Below are positions 54,114 to 63,680 of a stretch of DNA of 64,000 nt, one piece after another. Within the stretch, counting starts at the first letter, position 1, and each line of letters begins with the position of its first letter. Under the pieces are notes generated by a model. The model saw nothing but the letters and a program-made list of their open reading frames with translations, searched no databases and had not been told where the DNA came from. The stretch is from assembly GCA_016708435.1 (NCBI GenBank), contig JADJFV010000033.1, positions 124,001 through 188,000 of the forward strand. The letters run 5' to 3'. Position numbers and translations under genes: made by a program. The DNA comes from Leptospiraceae bacterium (GTDB taxonomy: Bacteria > Spirochaetota > Leptospiria > Leptospirales > Leptospiraceae).

Positions 54114-54560
54114 ATGATTATATTGGATGAACAACTTGGATTTAATATTAATAGGATCGCCATTATTTTTAGAAGAGAATTGATGCGCTGTTTAAAAGAA
54201 TATAAACTTTCTCCTGAACAATGGCAAGTGCTAGTAACTCTCTGGAATAAGAAAGCTCTTTCCCAGGCGCAGATAATCGAACTTACTCTTCAGGACGCTC
54301 CTTCGACATCAAAGATGATTTCTCGTATGGAAAAAAGCCAACTCATTGAAATAAATGCATCGAATAAAGACAAACGAGTAAAAGTTATTACTCTTACAAA
54401 AAAAGGCAATTCATATAGAAATACATTACCAAATAAATTATTAAAGCATTTCGAAAAATTATTAATCGATTTCCCACTTAATCAAAGGAAAATATTGTTG
54501 ATTCAATTAAAACAATTACGCATTTCTCTAGGCGATATAAAAAAAGAAGGTGCAGAATAA
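54114..54560 (+). CDS. MarR-family transcriptional regulator
   Basis: 148 residues: a winged helix-turn-helix with LSPEQWQVLVTLWNKKALSQ, the recognition helix near SKMISRMEKSQLIE and the wing SNKDKRVKVITLTKKG, flanked by dimerisation helices. It probably represses itself and the divergent membrane protein through the two palindromes. A four-codon mini-ORF (ATG 54105) overlaps its start as ATGA. The GDPD gene follows with no gap. Confidence 0.92.
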   Translation: MIILDEQLGFNINRIAIIFRRELMRCLKEYKLSPEQWQVLVTLWNKKALSQAQIIELTLQDAPSTSKMISRMEKSQLIEINASNKDKRVKVITLTKKGNSYRNTLPNKLLKHFEKLLIDFPLNQRKILLIQLKQLRISLGDIKKEGAE

Positions 54561-55451
54561 ATGTCCTTTCAAGAAAAATATAAAAAGAGAAGATTCATCT
54601 TTTTCTTCATTATCTTTTTTGTCTTTGGAATTCCTACTTATTTTTATCTGCGAGCCCTTCCTATTCCAATTCTTCCCGTAAAGAGTTCACTTACAGGAGG
54701 AGAATTCAGAATAGCCCACCGTTGTGGCAAACGAGTATTACCCGAAAATACCTTGTTTGCCTGTGGAGAAATCTTTCATAAAAATTTGGCTGATCTATTA
54801 GAAATGGATGTTCATCTGACTAAAGATTCTCATCTAGTAGTGATTCATGATTCTTCTGTTGATAGAACAACGAATGGAAAAGGAAAAGTGGCAGAGTTAA
54901 ATTATGAAGAGATAAAGAATTTAGATGCAGGATATACTTTTACAGAAGATGGAGTTACATTTCCCTATCGAAGTAAAGGAATTTCTATTTTAGAATTAGA
55001 AGAATTTTTTAAAGAACTACCAAAAGCAAAGTATTATATAGAAGTAAAAGTCAAAGAACCATTAGCCGCAGAAATCTTAATTGGATTAATAAACAAATAC
55101 CAAATGCAGGAAAGAGTATATATAGGTTCCGTTCGTGATGGAGTAAATGAAAATCTACGAAAACTATCCAATCATAAAATTCCTGTCTTCTCAGGGCTGA
55201 TTCATTCCGGTAAATGGTATTTATCCTATCTACTCGGAATACGCGGGATTGTAAATCCACCGGAAGTATTGGCTATTCCTGATATGCCGCATCTACTTCC
55301 TATTACGGATGATTTTATGAACGCAGTCAGGGAGCAGAATATTACACTCCATATCTTCACTATCAATAACAAAGATCAAATTATAGAACTCAAAGCAATG
55401 GGATTAGACGGGGTAATGACGGATAATCCTGATTTGTTTTCACAAGATTAA
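54561..55451 (+). CDS. Membrane-anchored glycerophosphodiester phosphodiesterase
   Basis: 296 residues: an N-terminal membrane anchor (RFIFFFIIFFVFGIP), then a GDPD TIM barrel with FRIAHRCGKRVLPENT, LEMDVHLTKD, VIHDSSVDRTTNGKG, IEVKVK and GLDGVMTDNPD. The catalytic histidines and metal ligands are present. The family's HRG reads HRC here. It would release glycerol-3-phosphate from lipid-derived diesters. The ATG directly follows the marR stop, so it belongs to the MarR unit. Confidence 0.9.
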   Translation: MSFQEKYKKRRFIFFFIIFFVFGIPTYFYLRALPIPILPVKSSLTGGEFRIAHRCGKRVLPENTLFACGEIFHKNLADLLEMDVHLTKDSHLVVIHDSSVDRTTNGKGKVAELNYEEIKNLDAGYTFTEDGVTFPYRSKGISILELEEFFKELPKAKYYIEVKVKEPLAAEILIGLINKYQMQERVYIGSVRDGVNENLRKLSNHKIPVFSGLIHSGKWYLSYLLGIRGIVNPPEVLAIPDMPHLLPITDDFMNAVREQNITLHIFTINNKDQIIELKAMGLDGVMTDNPDLFSQD

Positions 55452-56632
55452 AATTGTAAGATACCCCAAGTGCTTGGATTTGTTCCAAGCGTTCCAGTTG
55501 TCCAACGAAACCAATGCTGAGCTGCAGTTCCTGCGACTAAGTCATCATCGTTTACCCAGAAAGTAAAACCAATTACTTGACCTGCGGTTATTCCAGATAT
55601 ACCTAAGTCAGTAAAAGGAATTTTCATTTCTATATTCCAGCCTGCATCTGTATCTGCATCATTATTCAAGGTAGAACCTGTAGTATAGTTAGAGCGGGTA
55701 ACGCTCGGTGTCCAAGCTAGCCAGCCGGGACCGCCTTTACCGTAATTTTCATAAGATGCTCCAGTGAGTGGCGTAACGATCATATGAAAATCATTTGCGT
55801 CTGTAGTCACTGTCCGGTTAAATCCCATATCAAAGAATAATTCAATCCCATCATTTAACCAGGGATTACCAGTGCTATCTACTCTTAGAAATTTATCATC
55901 CGAATGAATGAATATATAAAAATTATTGGCATCATAGGCAAATCGAATATAACCGGTTACATTCAAATCTGCTCCGCCAGTATAGTCTGCAAAAGTAGGA
56001 ACGACTGGAAATGAAAAACTGATTTTAGGAGTTGAGTTCCAAGCAGTATCATTGTCTAGTCCATCAATTACGATAGAGTTGTCGGATACTACTGTCTGGA
56101 TAATGGACGTTGTCCCTAACATGCCGGAGGCAATTGTTCCAGTCGAGTATTGGACGGCGTCGTTATATAAAAAAACTTTGTAGTAGTAGAGGGTTGCAGT
56201 AGAAACGGATGTGTCATCCATGCTCGCATTATCGCTATTAGCCGATATAGTAGTGCCGTCATTTATATCTGAGGGTACACTACCTATTTTGCGCTTAATT
56301 AACACGCCATTTAATTTACAATTGGAAGGATTTGTCCAAGTTAAGCTAATTTTATTTGGTGTTGTGGAAGTTGTGAGTAAAATTCCTGTCGGGTTTGTCG
56401 GAGCAGTAGACGTGCAGCTATCTGTTGTCACAGTCGTAGGTGTGGCGGTGGGTGTCGTTGTTGTCGTAGTTGGTGTTGCCGTCGGGATATTAGGTGTTGT
56501 AACGCTTATATCTGTTGAACTACTAATACTAGGCTTATTTAAATCAATAAAACCCTTTATGGCTGGCTGGTTTGGCTTATTGCAAGCAGTTAGTAATGCG
56601 GCAAAGATTAGAATCGTAGGAAGGTATTTCAT
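55448..56632 (-). CDS. Lipoprotein with Thr-rich linker, fibronectin III-like and CBM9-like domains
   Basis: 394 residues: lipobox LLTAC (cysteine 17), a low-complexity Thr/Pro stretch (about 50-70), an Fn3-like domain (ISLTWTNPSNCKLNGVLI), and a C-terminal family 9 carbohydrate-binding-like domain (IDGLDNDTAWNSTPKISF, NDGIELFFDMGFNR, WNIEMKIPFTDLG). It probably binds glycans at the cell surface. It converges with the GDPD gene with a four-base overlap. Confidence 0.82.
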   Translation of the reverse strand: MKYLPTILIFAALLTACNKPNQPAIKGFIDLNKPSISSSTDISVTTPNIPTATPTTTTTTPTATPTTVTTDSCTSTAPTNPTGILLTTSTTPNKISLTWTNPSNCKLNGVLIKRKIGSVPSDINDGTTISANSDNASMDDTSVSTATLYYYKVFLYNDAVQYSTGTIASGMLGTTSIIQTVVSDNSIVIDGLDNDTAWNSTPKISFSFPVVPTFADYTGGADLNVTGYIRFAYDANNFYIFIHSDDKFLRVDSTGNPWLNDGIELFFDMGFNRTVTTDANDFHMIVTPLTGASYENYGKGGPGWLAWTPSVTRSNYTTGSTLNNDADTDAGWNIEMKIPFTDLGISGITAGQVIGFTFWVNDDDLVAGTAAQHWFRWTTGTLGTNPSTWGILQF

Positions 56633-56864
56633 GGTATTTGTGTCAAGTAGGATAAAGTCATAAGCGCAGTCCTCTTCTTATATTTAGACGAATTAAAATA
56701 TTGATTTTTCTTCTAAATACTTAGGTCAATGTCGCCTTACTATAAATAAATTCTAGACATTTTTATTAAATTTTTACTTTAAAGGATGGCTTGTTTTTAA
56801 TTTAAGTTAAATTTACAAGAACTAAGAAATTTGTATTTTGTGAATGTTTCTAAAGGAGAATTTT

Positions 56865-57266
56865 ATGTTCAAATTTTTAATTGCGGTAGTATTAGTCGTT
56901 GGATTAGTAAGTTGTGAGAAAAAACCTAGCGGGCGCGTATTCTTTGTTAGCCCACAAAATGGAGAAGAGGTTAAAAGTCCTGTGGTTTTTAAAATGGGAT
57001 TAGAAGGAATGGAGATTCAACCAGCAGGCGAAGTGCTACCTGGAAAAGGACATCATCATATCATCATCGACGGAGATCCAATCTCTTCCGGTCAAGCTGT
57101 TCCATTTATAGAAAAGAAAACATTTCACTACGGCAAAGGGCAAACGGAAGCTTCCATTGAACTTGAGCCAGGAGAATATGATGTTACCCTCCAATTTGCA
57201 AATGGTGCACATGTTTCATACGGACCTGAGCTTTCATCTAAAATTAGAATCAAGGTTATTCCGTGA
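56865..57266 (+). CDS. DUF4399 lipoprotein
   Basis: 133 residues with lipobox GLVSC and the family core GRVFFVSPQNGEEVKSPV, GKGHHHIIIDG and LEPGEYDVTLQFANGAHVSYGP. The histidine cluster suggests metal binding. An upstream in-frame ATG (56844) exists, but ATG 56865 is preferred because AAAGGAGAA lies just before it. It overlaps the next gene by four bases (GTGA). Confidence 0.85.
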   Translation: MFKFLIAVVLVVGLVSCEKKPSGRVFFVSPQNGEEVKSPVVFKMGLEGMEIQPAGEVLPGKGHHHIIIDGDPISSGQAVPFIEKKTFHYGKGQTEASIELEPGEYDVTLQFANGAHVSYGPELSSKIRIKVIP

Positions 57267-57853
57267 ATTTGATTTCAAAAAAGAAATTTTGGATTTTTGA
57301 TATGGACGGGACATTGACTGTAGCCGTTCATGATTTCCCTGCGATAAAAAGAGAATTAGGAACGCCGGAGGAATTGGATATATTACATGGGATTAGTCTT
57401 ATGTCAGAAGAGGACGCAAGGCTAGCCCATGAACGATTACAAGAAATCGAATTTAGATTAGCCTCTATCGGTAGAGCCGCGGCTGGAACTATGGAGCTTC
57501 TAGATACACTGGCGGCTAATAACTGTTATCTAGGAATACTGACTAGAAATACTTTAATCAATACACTGGAAACTTTGCGTGCCGCTAATTTGAAGAATTA
57601 CTTTCCTGATTCTCATATTGTGAGTCGAGATCATGCAGAGCCTAAGCCAAGTCCTGATGGTATTCATATCTTACTGGACAAATGGAAAGCCTCTCCAAAT
57701 GATGCAGTTATGGTCGGTGATTACATCTTCGATCTAGAAGCGGGAAATAGAGCTGGCTTGCATACTATTTACGTAGATCCAACAGGAGAATTTGTTTTCC
57801 GAGATCATGCGAGTCATTGCGTCAAACAATTGGATGAAGTTTTAAAGATTTAG
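57263..57853 (+). CDS. HAD-superfamily hydrolase (phosphoglycolate phosphatase-like)
   Basis: 196 residues with the four HAD motifs: FDMDGTLT, the threonine in GILTRNT, the lysine in EPKPSPDG and VGDYIFDLEAG. The cap is small and helical, as in Gph/PPase-like members. The substrate is unknown. The GTG start overlaps the DUF4399 stop, so the two are translationally coupled. The next gene follows after 18 bases. Confidence 0.88.
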   Translation: MNLISKKKFWIFDMDGTLTVAVHDFPAIKRELGTPEELDILHGISLMSEEDARLAHERLQEIEFRLASIGRAAAGTMELLDTLAANNCYLGILTRNTLINTLETLRAANLKNYFPDSHIVSRDHAEPKPSPDGIHILLDKWKASPNDAVMVGDYIFDLEAGNRAGLHTIYVDPTGEFVFRDHASHCVKQLDEVLKI

Positions 57854-57871
57854 AATGAGGAGAATACAAAT

Positions 57872-58162
57872 ATGGATTTAAACACAGAAATGTATCCAAT
57901 CGATTTTTCAGAAGATGAACTAGACGTTCTAAAAAGCACATCAGTTCCTTATAAGTCAGTTCATAAGAAGATAACTTCTACTAAGAAGAATCGCGATGGA
58001 TTTTATTATATAAAATTTACAATCAAGGAAATCAGAGAACTCAATGAATACCTTGCATCGATTTTGAACCGTGACCTTGCTGACGAAGGAGTGTTGAGCG
58101 AGATCATAGACAGACTTGACGCAACTCTTAAGAATACTGCCGGTTATCCGATCATAGATTAA
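57872..58162 (+). CDS. Small conserved hypothetical protein (96 aa)
   Basis: I do not recognise a domain. The protein is acidic and soluble, with a predicted strand GFYYIKFTIKEIRELNEYL followed by a helix. GAGGAGAA lies before the ATG, so it is very probably expressed. It is the last gene of the DUF4399-HAD unit and ends nine bases before the convergent EAL gene. Confidence 0.65.
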   Translation: MDLNTEMYPIDFSEDELDVLKSTSVPYKSVHKKITSTKKNRDGFYYIKFTIKEIRELNEYLASILNRDLADEGVLSEIIDRLDATLKNTAGYPIID

Positions 58163-58171
58163 AGTTTTCGT

Positions 58172-59847
58172 TTACCCCAATATCTCCGGGTCGGGCTTTC
58201 CTATGAAATAACCCTGCGAATGCTCGACTCCCATTTCCAATACTTTGGCTTGAATATTTTCTTCGGAGACGAACTCAGCAATTACTTCTGCATTAAGGCT
58301 ATGCGACAATTCAATAATAGCCTTTGTAACTAAATAGGCTTTGTGGTTTTTAATAATATTCTTAATGAACCAGCCATCAATTTTTAGATAGTCGGGTTGA
58401 ATCTCTATTAGCCGTGCCAAGTTAGAGTAATGCACACCGAAGTCGTCAATCGCAATCTTACAACCTAGCTCTTTTAGATTCTGTAAAGTCTTGAGGCTCT
58501 GGCTGTTTATATCTAAAGAAACATTTTCTAGGATTTCAAACGTTAGGCGAGAGGGAGATATATTATAGTATTGCAGTTTTGCTTCTACAAGTTGTGCAAA
58601 GTCTTTGTATTCCAAATCAAACTGAGTGATGTTAATCGAAAGCAGCTTGTCGGAGTTTTTAAATTTTTCAAATGCTTTGTCCATTACAATGATAGATATT
58701 AGTTTCATCAAGCCCATTGCACTTGCAAGATTGAGAAAACGATCAGGTAAGATTATAGAGCCTTCATCGTTCATTCGCACAAGACATTCATACTTAGTAA
58801 TCTTTCCCGTCTTGTTATCCATTATCCCCTGAAAATACGGAATGATATGCTTCTTTTCAATCGCAGTATTTAATTTACGACCCCAAAAAATATTTTGCTT
58901 ATGAAATTCGATTTCGTTTGTATGCTCGGAAAAATAAGAATTACTAGAATTGTTGAGTCGATGTAGCAAACCGGATTTAGCCGATGAGTATAGATTTTTA
59001 TTCCCGTTTGTAATAGAAATAAATAATGATATTTGAAAAGAAAGTCCTTCTACTATAATATTCTCCGACTTAAGCATTAATCTAAAGAGAGAAAATTTAT
59101 GAATAAAATTTTCGGTAGTTGGATTCGTGGATAAAATTAAGAATTCATCTTGCTGGGTGTGAAACATTTCTTCCCCATCTAGAACGCGTAAAGAGATAAT
59201 CCGTATTAACTGCAAAAGGATTTTATTATATATCTTAGCTCCAAAGTATTCAATGAAATAGGAGTAATTTTCTACTTTTAAGACAGCAAGAGTAAGTGTG
59301 AGTCCTTGACTGGAATATTCTTCAAATCGCTTCTGTAATTTTTCCCAGTTCGCAAGATTGGTATCACTGTTATAAAAAAATGATTTTTCGAGTGCGGCAT
59401 TTTTCTCTGTGAGTGCTTTTCGCGCATAAAAAGAATTAACCACGGCATTCACAATTTCAATTAAATCTTTAGGTTCAATCGGTTTGGAAAGAACCCGATA
59501 GATATTTGCTTTGTTCAGCGTGTTTACAGTCTCTATTGCATTGGCAAAGTCTACTAATAGAAAGTTTCTTGTTTCTGGATTTGTTTCATGGATGCGGATA
59601 AATAATTCGTCTCCGCGCATAATTGGCATTATCTGGTCACAGATTATGATCGGTATCTCTACTCCTCGGAGATTACAATCTGCGACAATTTCAAGGGCAA
59701 GGTCAGAGCGTTTGGAAGAAATAATTTCATATTCACTCCCAAACGTTTCTTTTAATTGAATCGTGATATTTTCTAAAAACAGGGATTCATCATCTACACA
59801 TAGAATAACAGGTTTTTCCTCTCCTCTATGTTAGAAGGATTTTGCAT
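58172..59847 (-). pseudogene. REC-GGDEF-EAL signalling gene with a one-base frameshift near its start
   Basis: The open frame from ATG 59629 begins inside a receiver domain. Upstream the same frame encodes its missing start (KPVILCVDDESLF..., phospho-aspartate in IIICDQIMP), but no start codon precedes it. A natural ATG at 59847 begins MQNPSNIEERK in another frame and leads into five A (59813-59817). Six A would join the two into a 558-residue protein. After the receiver come a degenerate GGDEF (FHTQQDEF) and an EAL-type phosphodiesterase with ECLVR, NITQFDL, IDDFGVHYSN, YLKIDG and SQGYFIGKP, so c-di-GMP hydrolysis is likely if it is made. Confidence 0.75.
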
Positions 59848-59871
59848 TATTTTATTACTCTTGGCAAATGA

Positions 59872-61005
59872 TTATTTACCTGCAAGTTGCGTATAATAGT
59901 AAATAGCCCCAGCAAGTGCGAGACCAGCAAGAGTAGCAAGTGTAATCTTAATCCAGCTCCATGGTCTATCGCCCGTTACTTCTCCGGTTCTCGCATTGAT
60001 AATGAAACGATAAATTTTTTCATTGTAACGATAGCTGGAAATCCAAAGCGGTAAAAGTAAATGTTTAAATTTTACTTCGCTGTAGGTTGTATTCATGGTG
60101 GTAACTTGTTGATCATCGCCGCCAATGTCACCACGTATATGAGAACGAATCGGGTCTTCCATTTTTTGTTTTGAAATTGAAAATCCTTCTTCCAAGCCGA
60201 TTTTGTATCTTTCCGTGACAAATCCACTTAGATAACGAGCATCATAAGGTTTTAACTCATGTAAATCCCAAGGCTCTAATTCATCAATCATTTCATGAGG
60301 TAAAGACTTGGACGCACAAACTAATACATCGTCAAAATCAACCTTAACGGAACCAGAAACAGGATACCATCGTGTATGACGAACCTCTCTGGTCTGGGTT
60401 TGACCTTGGTTGTCTTTGTAACTTTCGGTTACATAATAGTATTCTCCCCGTTGCCCAGTATATCGAGTAAATGTATTTGCATCGTATGTCCAATAAGGAA
60501 GATAGATTCCATCCATTCCACTCGCATTGGCACGTTTGCTTAGGTCGTTAGGTGCAAACCAAAGACCTTTGATCCAGTCGATGTATTTTTGTTTTGCCTG
60601 AGGCTTATCTACGTGAAAAGGAAGAACACTCTCAGGGACAAACATAGCATCTTGTCCCTTTACTTCGGCAACCATCGGAGAACCACAGAAGGCACATCGG
60701 TCAGACTGTGCCGTCATAATGGAATTAGCCCCACAGCCACTGCATTGAATTTCTTTCCCGCCCGTTACTACATCACTCGCTTTCACCGAGCGAACATTCT
60801 TCACTGCTTCATTGAAGTCATGCTCTACTACTTGAGTAGTTGCTGTAGCAGAACCATCAGTAGCCCCACTTGATGCGGGGATAACAACGACTTGTTCATG
60901 TCCACAATAGGCACATACAATTTTGTCTGTGCCAGGTTTGAAGGTAAGTTTGGCTCCACATTGAGAGCAGGGAAATTCTTTCTTTTCAGTAGCTGTTTCT
61001 TCCAT
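59872..61005 (-). CDS. Membrane protein with two zinc ribbons (YdjG-like)
   Basis: 377 residues. Two zinc ribbons (CSQCGAKL...CAYCGH near residue 14, CSGCGANS...CAFCGSP near 88), a beta-rich middle (YLPYWTYDANTFTRYTGQRGEYYY) and a single C-terminal membrane segment. Similar zinc-ribbon proteins sit with SPFH/virion-core proteins in Bacillus ydjFGHI, an envelope-stress locus. Here the SPFH gene is 18 bases upstream, which supports that pairing. Confidence 0.78.
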   Translation of the reverse strand: MEETATEKKEFPCSQCGAKLTFKPGTDKIVCAYCGHEQVVVIPASSGATDGSATATTQVVEHDFNEAVKNVRSVKASDVVTGGKEIQCSGCGANSIMTAQSDRCAFCGSPMVAEVKGQDAMFVPESVLPFHVDKPQAKQKYIDWIKGLWFAPNDLSKRANASGMDGIYLPYWTYDANTFTRYTGQRGEYYYVTESYKDNQGQTQTREVRHTRWYPVSGSVKVDFDDVLVCASKSLPHEMIDELEPWDLHELKPYDARYLSGFVTERYKIGLEEGFSISKQKMEDPIRSHIRGDIGGDDQQVTTMNTTYSEVKFKHLLLPLWISSYRYNEKIYRFIINARTGEVTGDRPWSWIKITLATLAGLALAGAIYYYTQLAGK

Positions 61006-61023
61006 AGGTCTATCCTTAAAAGT

Positions 61024-62139
61024 TTATTGTGGTGGTAAAGGAGGAGGCACAGAGCCAAAGAGTCCAGAGGTCTCTGGGTTCTCACTTGCTTTTACCCAAC
61101 TAGCCATTCCATTTTTCCAGATGAGGCTATCGCGTGTTATCTGCCCATTTCCAATAGCAGCACGGAGTTGATCCATGTTGAAAGGTCCTTGCTGTTGTCC
61201 GTTTACCGCTACGAAATAAGCTACACCACCAGGAATTGGAGGAGGATTCGTGTTTTGTTGCTGTTGGTTATTCATCATTCCGCCCATTTGTTGACCCATG
61301 CCCATACCCATACCAGCACCCATTCCCATTCCCATCATTCCGCCAGAACCTTCATTTTGAGATGCGTTTAACATCGCGTCACCCATTTTCATTTGGTTGA
61401 CTTTGTTTACATCGCGAACCATTGCGGCACCGGTATCATCGTCGAGGAATTTTTGTAGATTAGCCGGTAGAGAAATATTTTCAATGATGAACTTTGTAAT
61501 CTCAAGACCGAGCTTTCCAAATTCTTCATTAACAAATCCTTGAATCTTAGCGCCTAACTCTTTGTAATTACGAGCAACGTCTAAAACAGGAATGTTCATT
61601 TCGGCTAACGCATCTGTAAACTCGCTAATTAGAAGACTACGAAGTTGATCTTCTACGTTTTCAATATCAAAGCTGCTGGATGTTCCGGAAACTTCTTTTA
61701 CTAGTTTAATCGGATCAGCAACACGAATGGTGTAAGTTCCGAATGCACGCACTTGCACTTGACGAAACTCGGGGTCACGAAGCATGATAGGATTTTTAGT
61801 TCCCCATGTAAGACCTGTAAAGAGTTTTGTATTTACAAAATAAACTTCTGCTTTGAAAGGAGAGTTAAGACCATACTTCCAACTCTTGAGAGTGGTTAGA
61901 ATCGGAATATTCTTGGTAGTAAGCTCATAGCGTCCCGGCTTGAATACATCTCCCATCTCGCCTTCATTTACAAAAATCGCAGTCTGTGATTCACGCACTG
62001 TTAATTGCGCACCGTTCTTTATCTCATTTCCCTGACGCTCGAATCTATGAACAAGCCCGGAAAGACTATCATCCGTATATTCTATGACATCAATAAACTC
62101 GCCTTTAGCTTTATCTATTATTTTATCAAAAATACCCAT
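61024..62139 (-). CDS. SPFH/virion-core-domain protein with C-terminal GYF-like domain (YdjI-like)
   Basis: 371 residues: an SPFH-type beta/helical region (FVNEGEMGDVFKPGRYELTT, FGTYTIRVADPIKLVKEVSG), a Gly/Met-rich stretch (GGMMGMGMGAGMGMGMGQ), and a GYF_2 domain (QQQGPFNMDQLRAAIGNGQI, MASWVKA) that would bind a proline-rich partner. It probably oligomerises at the membrane. AAGGAG lies before the ATG. It forms a two-gene unit with the zinc-ribbon protein. Confidence 0.85.
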   Translation of the reverse strand: MGIFDKIIDKAKGEFIDVIEYTDDSLSGLVHRFERQGNEIKNGAQLTVRESQTAIFVNEGEMGDVFKPGRYELTTKNIPILTTLKSWKYGLNSPFKAEVYFVNTKLFTGLTWGTKNPIMLRDPEFRQVQVRAFGTYTIRVADPIKLVKEVSGTSSSFDIENVEDQLRSLLISEFTDALAEMNIPVLDVARNYKELGAKIQGFVNEEFGKLGLEITKFIIENISLPANLQKFLDDDTGAAMVRDVNKVNQMKMGDAMLNASQNEGSGGMMGMGMGAGMGMGMGQQMGGMMNNQQQQNTNPPPIPGGVAYFVAVNGQQQGPFNMDQLRAAIGNGQITRDSLIWKNGMASWVKASENPETSGLFGSVPPPLPPQ

Positions 62140-62326
62140 CTTCTATCTCCTTAGATCAAAATGAATCCAATTAGAGTATAGTTACTTAAGAACAAAATTA
62201 ATCAATAAAAAAATGAAAAGTTTATGATACAAAGGGCGCAACATCGTAAGGAATCGAAAGAGGTATAACACCTCAAGATGACGATATTCGAGGTTGTTAA
62301 AATGCTTTAGGGAAAAAGGATAGTTC

Positions 62327-63559
62327 TCATTTTTTAGAAAATATAGTAAGCAGTAACTCCGAATTGTCCAGACATTGATATACTGGTTTTGTATTTGATA
62401 ATTTCAAACTTTCGTTGAAAATAATCGGAACTCCTTCTCCTCTTTTTTCCATGTAATGCTTTCTTGAAATCGAATTATCTTCTTTCACTGGACAATCAGA
62501 AAGTAAATTGCTAATCAATTCATTTCGAGTCGATTGTCTCATTTCAATTGTGTCTAACGTCAATGTGTTTGGTAAATCACCAGGAGAATAAATTTCAACT
62601 CTATCTTCAAACATAAAAAAGCGAATCTTAGAACCATGAATGGAATAATCTCTATGAGCCACAGCATTTACAATCGCTTCAAAAATTGCTCTTTCGCTAA
62701 ACGAAACAATCTCTTGTCTATCTGGATTCTTTCTCGCAGAAACCAATCTATTCTTTCTAAAGAAATGCATTGCATCTTCTATCTGTGTATCTAATGAGCC
62801 TGTTATTTTTCTTGCATCAATTTGATAGTTAGAATCCAAACTAAATCCTGCATACGAAACAGCTTCAATAAATGAACCAGCCAAATATTTTTCTGGATGA
62901 TTCGAACACATAAGTAGACCAGCTACACTACAGCGCACAGAATGATTTTCATCCTGAGTAAGCAAGCCTCTCTTCAGTAGCCATGTCGCATAATCCTCCT
63001 TAACCTCTGGAATAAATCTTTTCCAAAGACGTTCTTCTAAGTCTTCAATAGCAGTTTGTGGAACTGCTTGTTCTTCGAAACGAATTAGTCTTGCTTGACT
63101 TCTTTGTTGAAAAAGTCTTGCTAAGTATTCTGGTGGCATTTCTCTTTTTGAGCTTCCTACTCTGTAAAAATAACCACTTGCAGATCTATGAACAAAAAGA
63201 CTTTTAGCAATATCAATTTTAATTACAATTTTTTTATTTCCGGATAAGTCTTGTAATTCTCTCTTTTCAATAAGTGGATTCATCGGAGGTTTAATAATAT
63301 CATAACAAATTTCTCTCACAAAACTTTCTACTAAATCAATATATTCCAACGAAATCCCAACTATATCTTTTGTCTTATCATCAACGCCTAACAGTATTAC
63401 TCCTCCATTCGTATTTCCAAATGCACCGATTTCATCTGATAAATCTTTTCTGTCAGGTCCTGTTATCTTTTTTCCTGAAATATAAACTGCTTTTAATTCT
63501 AGAAATGAATCTTCTCCAAGTCGAATTTTATCAATAAGTTCTTCTGTTGTGTTAAACAT
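62327..63559 (-). CDS. AlbA_2/Schlafen-type protein with GHKL-like ATPase domain
   Basis: 410 residues: an N-terminal AlbA_2 domain (EDSFLELKAVYIS, DEIGAFGNTNGGVILLGVDD) and a C-terminal histidine-kinase-like ATP site (AIFEAIVNAVAHRDYSIHGSKI, EIYSPGDLPN), the layout often annotated as RecG-like transcriptional regulator. Such proteins are frequent beside restriction-modification and phage-defence genes. Here the partial restriction-enzyme gene lies 120 bases upstream, in the same direction. Confidence 0.85.
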   Translation of the reverse strand: MFNTTEELIDKIRLGEDSFLELKAVYISGKKITGPDRKDLSDEIGAFGNTNGGVILLGVDDKTKDIVGISLEYIDLVESFVREICYDIIKPPMNPLIEKRELQDLSGNKKIVIKIDIAKSLFVHRSASGYFYRVGSSKREMPPEYLARLFQQRSQARLIRFEEQAVPQTAIEDLEERLWKRFIPEVKEDYATWLLKRGLLTQDENHSVRCSVAGLLMCSNHPEKYLAGSFIEAVSYAGFSLDSNYQIDARKITGSLDTQIEDAMHFFRKNRLVSARKNPDRQEIVSFSERAIFEAIVNAVAHRDYSIHGSKIRFFMFEDRVEIYSPGDLPNTLTLDTIEMRQSTRNELISNLLSDCPVKEDNSISRKHYMEKRGEGVPIIFNESLKLSNTKPVYQCLDNSELLLTIFSKK

Positions 63560-63680
63560 ACTGCTCTATCCTTTTAAAATGGAACAAATTTCTTTTGTAA
63601 TTTTTATATCTTGAAGACAACCCTTATTTTCCATGTATAATTGTCTAATCCCTATTCATCTTTATGTTAACGAGTAAGAT

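Noticed and set aside
56211..56663. 150-residue Val-rich + strand ORF
   Set aside because: It mirrors the Thr/Pro linker of the CBM9-like lipoprotein on the opposite strand.
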